A DNA stretch of 64,000 bases from DATMAM01 sp035559995 (GTDB lineage Bacteria > Desulfobacterota > Binatia > UBA9968). Shown here in pieces: positions 38,667 to 46,985 of this stretch. The notes under the pieces are model-generated. The model made no database searches and was not told where the DNA came from. It saw only the letters and a list, made by a program, of their open reading frames with translations. Within the stretch, counting starts at the first letter, position 1; every line of letters begins with the position of its first letter. The DNA is taken from assembly GCA_035559995.1 (NCBI GenBank), contig DATMAM010000017.1, positions 62,001 through 126,000 of the forward strand, given 5' to 3'. Both the position numbers and the translations under genes were made by a program.

Positions 38667-38743
38667 TGGCGGGGCCGACGAGACTCGAACTCGCGACCTC
38701 CGGCGTGACAGGCCGGCGTTCTAACCAGCTGAACTACGACCCC
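38667..38743 (-). tRNA. tRNA-Asp (GTC)
   Basis: Acceptor GGGGTCG/CGGCCCC (one U-G pair) and anticodon stem CCGGC/GCCGG around CTGTCAC, giving GTC. CCA is encoded. It lies 33 bp upstream of rplM on the same strand. Confidence 0.97.
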
Positions 38744-38822
38744 GACCGGTTCTCCAAACAAACGAAGCTGACCCCCGAGCGCTCTCGCTTGCCAATGCCG
38801 ACTTTCTTTTGGAGCACTCAAG

Positions 38823-38894
38823 TGGGCGGTACAGGATTTGAACCTGTGGCCCCCGGCTTGTAAGGCCGATGCTCTCCCGCTGAGCTAACCGCCC
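38823..38894 (-). tRNA. tRNA-Val (TAC)
   Basis: Acceptor GGGCGGT/ACCGCCC and anticodon loop CTTACAA, giving TAC. CCA is not encoded. It lies 53 bp downstream of hup and upstream of tRNA-Asp; no promoter of its own was found, so co-transcription with hup is possible. Confidence 0.96.
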
Positions 38895-38947
38895 CCGGAG
38901 GTCGAAGACGGCACGAGTGCTGCGCCAGTGGGGTGATCGATTCTTCG

Positions 38948-39229
38948 CTAAGGGGCGTTACCGAGGGACTCTTTTAAGCTCTTGCCGGCTTTGAACCTCG
39001 CGGCGCGCGACGAAGCGATCTGAATCGTCTCGCCGGTCTTCGGATTCCTCCCTGTCCTGGCCTTGCGCTGGGAAACCGCAAAGGTTCCAAATCCCGAAAT
39101 GTTGACTTTGTCCCCGTTTTTCAGAGCGGCAATGATGTCGTCGAAGAGTCCATTGACGATTTCTTCTGCCTTCTGCCGGGTCATACCGGCCCGGTTGGCG
39201 AGAGAATCAATCAAATCAGACTTGGTCAT
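38948..39229 (-). CDS. hup: HU family DNA-binding protein
   Basis: Nucleoid protein of 93 residues from the ATG at 39229 (MTKSDLIDSLANRAGMTRQ). The HU/IHF signature GFGTFAVSQRKARTGRNPKTGETIQI spans the beta-arm with the intercalating proline. GGGGGA lies upstream of the ATG. It follows lon, as hupB does in E. coli. Its own promoter has a palindrome in the spacer. HU rather than IHF is favoured by length and position, but the two cannot be separated with certainty. Confidence 0.94.
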   Translation of the reverse strand: MTKSDLIDSLANRAGMTRQKAEEIVNGLFDDIIAALKNGDKVNISGFGTFAVSQRKARTGRNPKTGETIQIASSRAARFKAGKSLKESLGNAP

Positions 39230-39274
39230 TATGGTCCCCCAATTTCTGTCCCTCCAGTGGCGCTCCAAAGCGCG

Positions 39275-39304
39275 TATGTAAGCAAACCGGCGCGCCGGTG
39301 TCAA
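39275..39304 (-). promoter_or_regulatory. hup promoter with a perfect 14-bp palindrome in the spacer
   Basis: The minus strand reads TTGACA (39,299-39,304), an 18-bp spacer and TACATA (39,275-39,280). The spacer contains ACCGGCGCGCCGGT (39,286-39,299), a perfect palindrome overlapping the last base of the -35. That is where a repressor dimer would block polymerase. The leader is about 40 nt. Confidence 0.6.
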
Positions 39305-39333
39305 TCGGTCGCCAACGCATGGACCAAAAACGC

Positions 39334-41787
39334 CTACTGCGGCAGGATCTCTGTTGGCACTTCCTCCTTCTCGCCAAACGGGGGACTTTGGTGACTTGCT
39401 TGCGGCACCGCCTTCCCCTTGAGGAAGCTTTCCGGGTCGTCGAGCACGAGCGCTTTTCGCAGGACCTGATCCATGTGCGAGACCAGCACGAGCTCGACGG
39501 TCTTAAGGATCAGCGGCGGCACCTCTTCGATGTCCTTCTCGTTTTCTTCCGGGATCAGGACGGTTTTGATTCCCCCCCGGTGCGCCGCCAGGACTTTTTC
39601 CTTTAGGCCACCGATCGGCAGGATCCTGCCCCTCAGCGTGATCTCTCCGGTCATCGCCATATCCGGGCGGACCGGAATCCGGCACAGCGCCGACACCAGC
39701 GAGGTCGCCATCGTGATTCCAGCCGACGGGCCGTCCTTTGGGATAGCGCCCTCGGGGATATGGATATGGACGTCGATCTTTTGATAAAAATCCTTCTCCA
39801 GCCCCAGCTCTTCCGCCCGCGAGCGCACGTAGCTCATGGCGGCCTGCGCCGACTCTTGCATCACGTCGCCCAGCTTCCCCGTGATGATCAGCTGACCCTT
39901 GCCGGGCATAATGGTCACCTCGGTGGCGAGCAGTTCCCCGCCCAGCTCGGTCCACGCAAGCCCGGTGGTCACCCCGATCTTCACTTCCTCTTCGGCCTTG
40001 CCGTAGCGATACTTGGGCGGGCCGAGATGCTTGTGCAGGCTCTTGGAGGTGACCTGAATTTTCGCGTTGCGGTCTTTGCGCACCACCTCCACCGCGACCT
40101 TCCGGCAGATCGACGCGATCTCGCGCTCCAGGTTCCTGACGCCGGCTTCTTTGGTGTAGTGGCGGATGAGCCCGAGAATCGCGCTGTCCGTAAACGTGAT
40201 GTTATCAGCGGTCAAGCCATTGGCGTCGATCTGCTTGACCAAGAGGTACTTCTTGGCGATGTTGAGCTTTTCCAGCTCGGTGTAGCCCGCGATCCGGATG
40301 ATTTCCATCCGGTCCTGCAGCGGCCGTGGAATCCGGTCCAGCGTGTTGGCGGTCGTAATGAACATCACGTTGGACAGGTCGTAATCGAGATCGAGGTAAT
40401 GATCGTTGAAGTTGCAGTTTTGCTCCGGGTCGAGAACTTCCAACAGCGCCGAAGAAGGATCGCCGCGAAAGTCCGTCGACATCTTGTCGACCTCATCGAG
40501 CAGGAAAACGGGGTTGCTCGAGCCGGCCTTCTTCATCGATTGGATGATCTTTCCCGGCAACGCGCCGATATACGTGCGCCGGTGACCCCGAATCTCGGCC
40601 TCGTCTCGAACGCCGCCCAGGGAGACGCGCACGAATTTTCTCCCCGTCGCGCGCGCGATCGAGCGCCCCAACGAAGTCTTGCCGACCCCCGGCGGCCCGA
40701 CCAGGCATAGGATCGGCCCCTTGATTTTCCCGACCAGGGTCTGCACCGCCAGATACTCGAGAATCCGCTGCTTGACTTTCTCCAGCCCGTAGTGGTCTTC
40801 CTCCAAAATCCGCTCGGCCTCCTTGATATCGAGCTTGTCCTCGGTGAATTCGTTCCACGGCAGGCTCAGGATCCAGTCGATGTAGTTGCGCACGACGGTG
40901 GCCTCGGCGGCCATCGGCGACATCATCTTGAGCTTCTTGAGCTCCTTTTCGACCTTGTCTCTCGCCTCGGCAGAAAGCTTTTTCTGCCGCATCTTCTCTT
41001 CAATTTCCTGGATCTCGTTCTTGAATTCGTCCTTCTCGCCGAGCTCCTTCTGGATCGCCCGCATCTGCTCGTTCAAGTAGTATTCCTTCTGCGCGCGCTC
41101 CATCTGCTTTTTCACGCGCGAGCGGATGCGCCGCTCGACCTCGAGAATTTCGATCTCCGCACGCATGTGCCCGAGGACCTTCTCGAGGCGCTCGGCCGCG
41201 TTAAACGTCTCGAGCAGCGCCTGGCGCTCCTCGAGCTTGATCCCGAGATGCCCGACGATCGTATCCGCAAGGCGCGCCGGATCCTCGATCGAGGACACCG
41301 ACATGACCATCTCCGGAGGGATCTTCTTCTTCAGCTTGACATAGTTTTCGAACGTCGCGTGCACCTCGCGCACCAGCGCTTCGACTTCCGTGTTTCTTTC
41401 CACGATCTCGGCGATCTCTTCCACCTCGACCAGAAAGAAATCGGGATGCGTCAAAAACCGGGCGATGCTGGCGCGCTTCTTTCCCTCGACCAAGACCTTG
41501 ACGGTCCCGTCGGGAAGCTTGAGAATCTGCACGACGGTCCCCAAAGTCCCGACGCGGTAGATGTCGCGCTCGGTGGGCTCGTTGATTTTGGGATCCTTCT
41601 GCGAGGAGAGAAAAATCGCGCTCTGCTTCTGCGCCGCCTCCTCCAGAGCCTTGATCGAGCGCTGGCGCCCGACGAACAGAGGCACCACCATGTGCGGGAA
41701 CACGATAATGTCGCGCAGCGGCAGCAACGGAACCCGAAGCACGCCCCCCGATGTCGCGTCATCTTTCTTGTCGTTGCGGAACAACAT
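39334..41787 (-). CDS. lon: ATP-dependent protease Lon
   Basis: Cytoplasmic AAA+ serine protease of 817 residues. The N-terminal substrate domain (about 18-215, LPLLPLRDIIVFPHMVVPLFVG) and a coiled coil precede the AAA+ module: Walker A GPPGVGKTSLG, Walker B VFLLDEVDKM. The protease domain has the catalytic Ser in PKDGPSAGITMATSLV and the Lys in GGLKEKVLAAHRGG, the Ser-Lys dyad of LonA. It lies 13 bp after clpX and upstream of hup. Confidence 0.98.
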   Translation of the reverse strand: MLFRNDKKDDATSGGVLRVPLLPLRDIIVFPHMVVPLFVGRQRSIKALEEAAQKQSAIFLSSQKDPKINEPTERDIYRVGTLGTVVQILKLPDGTVKVLVEGKKRASIARFLTHPDFFLVEVEEIAEIVERNTEVEALVREVHATFENYVKLKKKIPPEMVMSVSSIEDPARLADTIVGHLGIKLEERQALLETFNAAERLEKVLGHMRAEIEILEVERRIRSRVKKQMERAQKEYYLNEQMRAIQKELGEKDEFKNEIQEIEEKMRQKKLSAEARDKVEKELKKLKMMSPMAAEATVVRNYIDWILSLPWNEFTEDKLDIKEAERILEEDHYGLEKVKQRILEYLAVQTLVGKIKGPILCLVGPPGVGKTSLGRSIARATGRKFVRVSLGGVRDEAEIRGHRRTYIGALPGKIIQSMKKAGSSNPVFLLDEVDKMSTDFRGDPSSALLEVLDPEQNCNFNDHYLDLDYDLSNVMFITTANTLDRIPRPLQDRMEIIRIAGYTELEKLNIAKKYLLVKQIDANGLTADNITFTDSAILGLIRHYTKEAGVRNLEREIASICRKVAVEVVRKDRNAKIQVTSKSLHKHLGPPKYRYGKAEEEVKIGVTTGLAWTELGGELLATEVTIMPGKGQLIITGKLGDVMQESAQAAMSYVRSRAEELGLEKDFYQKIDVHIHIPEGAIPKDGPSAGITMATSLVSALCRIPVRPDMAMTGEITLRGRILPIGGLKEKVLAAHRGGIKTVLIPEENEKDIEEVPPLILKTVELVLVSHMDQVLRKALVLDDPESFLKGKAVPQASHQSPPFGEKEEVPTEILPQ

Positions 41788-41800
41788 AGCCGTTTTCTCC

Positions 41801-43054
41801 CTATGCGCTCTCGGCTGCTTTGCTATAGACGATGAGCGGCGGCTCGTTGCGGAGCACCACTTCTTCCGAGATGATCACTTCTTTAATGTTCATCTGCGAC
41901 GGCATCTCGTACATCACGTCGAGCATGATCGCTTCCATGATCGCTCGCAGCCCCCTGGCTCCCGACTTGCGCTTGAGGGCTTCGCGCGCGATCGCGCGCA
42001 GCGCCTCTTCGGTAAACTTCAGATGGACGCGCTCCATTTCGAACAGTTTGCAATACTGGCGCGTGAGCGCGTTCTTGGGTTCTTTCAAGATGCGCACCAG
42101 GGCGTCCTCGTCCAGCTCATCGAGCGTGGCGATAACCGGTAACCGCCCGATGAACTCCGGAATCAACCCGAACTTGAGCAGGTCCTCCGGTTGGACATCA
42201 TGCAAGAGCTCGGTGTCCCGGCGACCGTCTTTGCCGTCCAACTCGCCGCCGAAACCCATCCGTTTGCGCCCGGTGCGCTTGCGGATGATGTCTTCCAGCC
42301 CGACGAAGGCACCGCCGCAGAGAAACAAGATGTTGGTCGTATCGACCTGCAGAAACTCCTGCTGCGGATGCTTTCGGCCTCCTTTCGGCGGCACGCTCGC
42401 CATGGTGCCTTCGATGATCTTCAGCAGCGCCTGCTGCACGCCCTCGCCCGAGACGTCCCGGGTGATCGAGGGGTTCTCGGATTTGCGCGAGATCTTGTCA
42501 ATCTCGTCGATGTAGACGATGCCGCGCTGCGCTTTTTCCACGTCGTAGTCGGCCGCCTGCAAGAGGTTGAGGATGATGTTTTCCACGTCTTCGCCGACGT
42601 AGCCGGCTTCGGTCAGGCTCGTGGCGTCCGCGATCGTGAACGGCACCTGCAGGAAACGGGCGAGCGTTTGCGCCAGCAGCGTCTTTCCCGACCCCGTCGG
42701 GCCGAGCAGCAAAATGTTGCTCTTTTGCAGCTCCACGTCGCCCGTCATCATCTGGCTGTCGATGCGTTTGTAGTGATTGTGGACGGCGACGGCGAGGATT
42801 TTTTTCGCCTTTTCCTGGCCGATCACATACTGGTCCAGCACGCGCTTGATCTCGGCCGGTTTCGGAACGTTCGACGAGGAGGCAAAAACTTCCTCCTGAT
42901 CGCATTCCTCCGCGATGATGTCATTGCAGAGGTCGATGCACTCGTCGCAAATGTAAACCGTTGGACCGGCGATCAGCTTGCGCACCTCATCCTGGCTTTT
43001 GCCGCAAAACGAACAAACGAGATTCCCTGAGCGGTCGTCGCTGTGCCTGGGCAT
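41801..43054 (-). CDS. clpX: ATP-dependent Clp protease ATP-binding subunit ClpX
   Basis: Unfoldase that feeds ClpP, 417 residues. The N-terminal zinc-binding dimer domain has CSFC and CDEC. Walker A is GPTGSGKTLLAQ, the pore loop is GYVGED, and the Walker B region is IVYIDEIDKI. The MGF in RKRMGFGGELDG corresponds to the IGF loop that docks on ClpP. It lies 12 bp after clpP. Confidence 0.98.
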   Translation of the reverse strand: MPRHSDDRSGNLVCSFCGKSQDEVRKLIAGPTVYICDECIDLCNDIIAEECDQEEVFASSSNVPKPAEIKRVLDQYVIGQEKAKKILAVAVHNHYKRIDSQMMTGDVELQKSNILLLGPTGSGKTLLAQTLARFLQVPFTIADATSLTEAGYVGEDVENIILNLLQAADYDVEKAQRGIVYIDEIDKISRKSENPSITRDVSGEGVQQALLKIIEGTMASVPPKGGRKHPQQEFLQVDTTNILFLCGGAFVGLEDIIRKRTGRKRMGFGGELDGKDGRRDTELLHDVQPEDLLKFGLIPEFIGRLPVIATLDELDEDALVRILKEPKNALTRQYCKLFEMERVHLKFTEEALRAIAREALKRKSGARGLRAIMEAIMLDVMYEMPSQMNIKEVIISEEVVLRNEPPLIVYSKAAESA

Positions 43055-43066
43055 CGTTTCCCCCTG

Positions 43067-43669
43067 TCACCTCTTAACGCTGCTATCCGGCCGGTTCACA
43101 ATCACCTCGTCAATCAAGCCGTACTCCAAAGCTTGCTTGCCGTTCATGAACAGATCCCGATCGGTGTCCTTTTCGATCTTTTTGAGACTCTGCCCGGTGT
43201 GTTTGACCAGGATTTCGTTGATCTGTTCGCGCATGCGCAGAATTTCACGCGCCTGGATATCGACGTCGACGGCCTGGCCGTGAAATTCTCCCAGCGGCTG
43301 GTGGATCATGATCCGCGAGTGCGGGAGCGCGTAGCGCTTGCCCTTCGCTCCCGCCGCCAGCAACACCGCACCCATACTCGCGGCTTGCCCGAGGCAGACC
43401 GTCGAGACATCCGGACGGATGTACTGCATCGTGTCGTAAATGGCGAGGCCGGCGGTCACCGACCCGCCAGGCGAATTGATGTAAAAATAGATGTCGCGGC
43501 TTGGATCCTCGGATTCCAGGAACAGAAGCTGCGCCGTGATCAGGTTCGCCACCTCGTCGGTCACGACGCTCCCCAGAAAAACAATGCGGTCCTTGAGCAA
43601 GCGCGAGTAGATGTCGTAAGCGCGCTCGCCCCGTCCGGTCTGCTCGACGACGATCGGAATGAAATTCAT
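43067..43669 (-). CDS. clpP: ATP-dependent Clp protease proteolytic subunit ClpP
   Basis: Serine peptidase that forms two heptameric rings, 200 residues. The catalytic triad is visible: Ser in GQAASMGAVLLAAG, His in RIMIHQPLGEF, Asp in KDTDRDLFM. The N-terminal FIPIVVEQTGRGERAYDIYSR is canonical. It lies 29 bp after tig. Confidence 0.98.
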   Translation of the reverse strand: MNFIPIVVEQTGRGERAYDIYSRLLKDRIVFLGSVVTDEVANLITAQLLFLESEDPSRDIYFYINSPGGSVTAGLAIYDTMQYIRPDVSTVCLGQAASMGAVLLAAGAKGKRYALPHSRIMIHQPLGEFHGQAVDVDIQAREILRMREQINEILVKHTGQSLKKIEKDTDRDLFMNGKQALEYGLIDEVIVNRPDSSVKR

Positions 43670-43698
43670 CCTCGCTGACCCACTAACTCGAAGGTATT

Positions 43699-45003
43699 CT
43701 AGCTTTTTTTATTTTCCTCATCAACCGTTGGCGCCTCGATCTCGCTCACTTTGGCGCGCGCCAGAAGGAATTCGAGCGTGCGGTCAAAGATCATCTGCGC
43801 GCGCAGTTCGTCGCGCGCCGCGGCGTCCCGGTAAAAGTTGCGGAGCGCCGCGGCGCGCTCGCCGGCGGCGCGCGCCAGCTGCTCGACGCGCTGTTGGATC
43901 TCGGCGTCCGATACGGAAATGTTTTCACGCTCCGCGATCTTCTCGACGATGAGCCTTGCCCGAACCTGTCTTTCCGCCTGGGCGCGCAGCCGCTGGCGGG
44001 CCTCATCGCCCGCCTCCCCCTGAGCGGGCGCTCGCCCGCGCGCGGCGCGGTCCGTGAGAAACTCGAGCTGGCGCTCGATCATCGCCGGCGGAAGATCGAA
44101 GGCGTGCGCGTCGATGAGCCGTTTGAGAATTTCTTCTTTGAGCTCGCGTTCCTGCAATTGCGCGAGTCGCTCGTCGAGACGCTGGCGAACTTTTGCCCTG
44201 AGCTCCGCCAAAGTGGCCGCTTCGCCGACATCCTTGGCGAACTCGTCGTCAAGCGGCGGCAGCACCTTCTTTTTGATCTCGCGCACCGTGACCGCAAATT
44301 GCGCCGTCTTGCCCGCGAGCTCGCGGTTGCTGTAGTCGTTCGGGAACGTCACCGTCACCTGCTGCGGCACATTGGGTTTCAACCCGATCAGCGCGTTTTC
44401 GAACTCCGGCAGCGCGCCTCCGCTTCCCACCTCGACGAGATGGTTTTCCGCCTTGCCTCCGGGAATCGGCTTTCCGTCGACGGTCGCGCTAAAATCGACG
44501 AGGACAAAATCACCGGCGGCGACCCGCTCGTGATCCTCGCCCACCGGCTCGAGATGGGCATGCTGGTCGCGCAGCGCCGCCAGCGCCCGATCGACCTCAG
44601 CCTCGGTCGCCCGGAGCTTGACTCGGGTAAGCTCCATGCCGAGATAGTCATGCACCTCGATGTCGGGCTTGACTTCGACAATGGCGGAAAACGCGAACGC
44701 CTTCCCTTCCGCCAAATCGTCGGCATCGACTTGCGGGCGCGACACGACGGTCAGGCCGCGCTCGCGGAACACTTCGCGCAAGGAGTTCTCGACCAGGTGC
44801 GTCAGCACTTCGCTTCGCACCTCGTCGCCGTAAATGCCTTCGAGAACGCGGCGCGGAACTTTCCCCGGCCGAAAACCCTTGACGCGCGCGCGCCGAACCA
44901 TTCTGCCGTAGACCTCGGAAAACTCGCGCGCCACGACCTCGGGTGGAAGCTCCACCCGGATCTTGCGCCGGACCTGGCTCATTACGTCTATGTCGACTTT
45001 CAT
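43699..45003 (-). CDS. tig: Trigger factor
   Basis: Ribosome-bound chaperone and peptidyl-prolyl isomerase, 434 residues. The N-terminal ribosome-binding domain has the signature RVKGFRPGKVPRRVLE. The FKBP-like domain lies at about 150-235 (GDFVLVDFSATVDGKPI, GLKPNVPQQVTVTFP), and a helical C-terminal substrate domain follows. Its docking partner L23 is at 15,078. It follows the five-tRNA array and heads tig-clpP-clpX-lon. Confidence 0.97.
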   Translation of the reverse strand: MKVDIDVMSQVRRKIRVELPPEVVAREFSEVYGRMVRRARVKGFRPGKVPRRVLEGIYGDEVRSEVLTHLVENSLREVFRERGLTVVSRPQVDADDLAEGKAFAFSAIVEVKPDIEVHDYLGMELTRVKLRATEAEVDRALAALRDQHAHLEPVGEDHERVAAGDFVLVDFSATVDGKPIPGGKAENHLVEVGSGGALPEFENALIGLKPNVPQQVTVTFPNDYSNRELAGKTAQFAVTVREIKKKVLPPLDDEFAKDVGEAATLAELRAKVRQRLDERLAQLQERELKEEILKRLIDAHAFDLPPAMIERQLEFLTDRAARGRAPAQGEAGDEARQRLRAQAERQVRARLIVEKIAERENISVSDAEIQQRVEQLARAAGERAAALRNFYRDAAARDELRAQMIFDRTLEFLLARAKVSEIEAPTVDEENKKS

Positions 45004-45038
45004 CTTTCGTTGGGCGAAAGCGGCGCTTTGGCGAGAAA

Positions 45039-45122
45039 TGGTGCGAGAGGGGGGACTCGAACCCCCACGGGATACCCGCTAGATCCTAAGTCTAGTGCGT
45101 CTGCCAATTCCGCCACTCTCGC
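45039..45122 (-). tRNA. tRNA-Leu (TAG)
   Basis: A class II tRNA with a long variable arm. The acceptor is GCGAGAG/CTCTCGC, the anticodon stem CTAGA/TCTAG encloses CTTAGGA (TAG), and CCA is encoded. It is last in the five-tRNA array, 35 bp before tig. Confidence 0.96.
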
Positions 45123-45135
45123 GCGCAAGAAAACC

Positions 45136-45211
<76 letters not shown>

Positions 45212-45261
45212 GATCCACATTTCGCATCGCGACCGTGCTTGACCGTCGAACACTGATCGTC

Positions 45262-45338
45262 TGGGGTGAGTGAAGGGACTTGAACCCTCAACCCCTGGAG
45301 CCACAGTCCAGTGCTCTAACCATTGAGCTACACTCACC
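45262..45338 (-). tRNA. tRNA-His (GTG)
   Basis: Acceptor GTGAGTG/CACTCAC with the extra G at -1 facing the discriminator C, the hallmark of tRNA-His. The anticodon loop CTGTGGC gives GTG. CCA is encoded. Confidence 0.97.
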
Positions 45339-45351
45339 GCATCGCCATGCT

Positions 45352-45428
45352 TGGCGCGCCAGAAGGGATTCGAACCCCTGACCTACGGCTTAGAAGGCCG
45401 TTGCTCTATCCAGCTGAGCTACTGGCGC
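45352..45428 (-). tRNA. tRNA-Arg (TCT)
   Basis: Acceptor GCGCCAG/CTGGCGC and anticodon stem ACGGC/GCCGT around CTTCTAA, giving TCT, which reads AGA/AGG. CCA is encoded. Confidence 0.97.
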
Positions 45429-45515
45429 CCGAGAACCTGAGCGAATCCGCGGGTCAGCGACTTAGTCGGTCGCGCAGAACGGACGCCATCGCTAAATCAC
45501 CAACCCCTGAGATGA

Positions 45516-45592
45516 TGGTCGGGGCGAGACGATTTGAACGTCCGACCCCCTGCGCCCAAGGCAGGTGCGCTACCAGGCTGCGCTACGCCCCG
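45516..45592 (-). tRNA. tRNA-Pro (TGG)
   Basis: Acceptor CGGGGCG/CGCCCCG and anticodon stem CCTGC/GCAGG around CTTGGGC, giving TGG. CCA is encoded. It is the first gene of the array, just behind the promoter at 45,613-45,640. Confidence 0.97.
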
Positions 45593-45612
45593 CTACCTTT
45601 CGCACGCACGTC

Positions 45613-45640
45613 ATTTTACATGGCGAAGGTCTGAAATCAA
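45613..45640 (-). promoter_or_regulatory. Promoter of the Pro-Arg-His-Lys-Leu tRNA array
   Basis: The minus strand has TTGATT (45,635-45,640), a 16-bp spacer and TAAAAT (45,613-45,618). The -35 overlaps the rdgB stop codon. Transcription would start about 14 nt before tRNA-Pro and may continue into tig-clpP-clpX-lon, since no terminator was seen in between. Confidence 0.6.
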
Positions 45641-46254
45641 CAATTCAACTCCCGTTTGAAGACTTCGAGCAGCAGAGCCCGGAGCTTCCTTAGCGCCTGG
45701 CCGCGATGGCTCACTTGGCTCTTGGTGGAGAGCTCCAGCTCGGCAAATGTTTTGCCCAAAGGCGGGTAGTAAAATAGCGGATCATAGCCAAAGCCTTGCC
45801 GCCCTCTGGGGGCGAATTCGATCATGCCGGCGCATTCGCCGCGGATGAGCCATTCCCTTTCGTGCGGCGGCGGAGCGCATAACGCCAGAACACAAACAAA
45901 CCGTGCCTGCCGGCGCTCGCGCGGCACGCCGGCGAGCGCTTTCAGCAACTTCTCGTTGTTGCGCTCGTCGCTTGGCGGCTCGCCCGCATACCGGGCCGAG
46001 TGGACGCCCGGTGCCCCCGCAAGCGCTTCCACCTCGAGCCCGGAGTCGTCTGCAAGGACGAGCTTCCGTGAAAGCTTAGCCAACGCGCGCGCTTTTTTGA
46101 GCGCGTTCTCTTCGTAAGTCTTGCCATCCTCAACGATTTCTATCCCGGCCGCGCACTCGGCCGGCGATAAAATGTGCACGTTGAGACCGGCGAGATAGTT
46201 TTCGATCTCGCGCCGCTTGCCCGGATTGGTTGTCCCAACGAGGAGTTCCACCAC
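45637..46254 (-). CDS. rdgB: XTP/dITP diphosphatase (non-canonical purine NTP pyrophosphatase)
   Basis: Hydrolyses dITP, XTP and ITP to the monophosphates and so keeps deaminated purines out of DNA and RNA, 205 residues. The substrate motif TTNPGKRREI, the metal-binding LADDSGLEVEALAGAPGVHSARYAG and FGYDPLFYYPPLGKTFAEL, SHRGQALRKL are all present. It starts GTG-GTG, 3 bp after rph; rph-rdgB pairs are common. Confidence 0.95.
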   Translation of the reverse strand: MVELLVGTTNPGKRREIENYLAGLNVHILSPAECAAGIEIVEDGKTYEENALKKARALAKLSRKLVLADDSGLEVEALAGAPGVHSARYAGEPPSDERNNEKLLKALAGVPRERRQARFVCVLALCAPPPHEREWLIRGECAGMIEFAPRGRQGFGYDPLFYYPPLGKTFAELELSTKSQVSHRGQALRKLRALLLEVFKRELNC

Positions 46255-46257
46255 GCG

Positions 46258-46983
46258 CTAGCCCAGGATGCGCGCGACGGCAGCCTTCTGCGCTTTGACC
46301 AGTTCGCGGATTCCCTGGCGTGCGATCTCGGCCAAGCGATCGAGCCCGGCCTTGGTAAACGGCGCGCCTTCGGCGGTGCCCTGGACCTCGACGAACTTTC
46401 CGCTTGCGGTCATCACAAAATTCATGTCCACGCTCGCCCGGCTGTCCTCCTCGTAGGTGAGGTCGATGAGAAATTTGCCGTCGACGATGCCGGCGCTGAC
46501 CGCCGCGACTGCATCTTTGATGATGTCTTCCCGTAAGACGCCGCGCTTGACTAATCCCGCCACCGCTTCCCGCAGCGCCACGTAGCTACCGGTCACGGAG
46601 GCGGTCCGCGTTCCCCCGTCCGCTTGAATGACATCGCAGTCGATCCAGATAGTCTTTTCCCCCAGCTTCTCGAGATCCGCGACCGCTCTCAGGCTTCGCC
46701 CAATAAGCCGCTGGATCTCGTGCGTTCTACCGCCGATTTTTCCGCGCGCCGCTTCGCGCGGGATGCGCACGTGCGACGACGACGGGAGCATGCCGTACTC
46801 CGCCGTGATCCAGCCCTTGCCGCTGTTGCGCAGAAACGGCGGCACTTTTTCCTCCACCTTGGCGGTGCAAATCACCCTGGTATGGCCAACCTCGATCAAG
46901 ACCGAGCCGTCTGCCGACCTGATGTAGCTCGGCGTGATCGCAACGGGCCTTAACTGATTATTTTTTCGTCCATCGGCGCGCAT
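46258..46983 (-). CDS. rph: Ribonuclease PH
   Basis: Phosphorolytic 3'-5' exoribonuclease that trims tRNA 3' ends, 241 residues from the ATG at 46983 (MRADGRKNNQLRPV). GWITAEYGMLPSSSHVRIPREA, RLIGRSLRAVADL and DCDVIQADGGTRTASVTGSYVAL hold the phosphate- and RNA-binding residues. It starts 2 bp after the aldehyde dehydrogenase stop. A tRNA array that may use this activity lies nearby. Confidence 0.96.
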   Translation of the reverse strand: MRADGRKNNQLRPVAITPSYIRSADGSVLIEVGHTRVICTAKVEEKVPPFLRNSGKGWITAEYGMLPSSSHVRIPREAARGKIGGRTHEIQRLIGRSLRAVADLEKLGEKTIWIDCDVIQADGGTRTASVTGSYVALREAVAGLVKRGVLREDIIKDAVAAVSAGIVDGKFLIDLTYEEDSRASVDMNFVMTASGKFVEVQGTAEGAPFTKAGLDRLAEIARQGIRELVKAQKAAVARILG

Positions 46984-46985
46984 GA

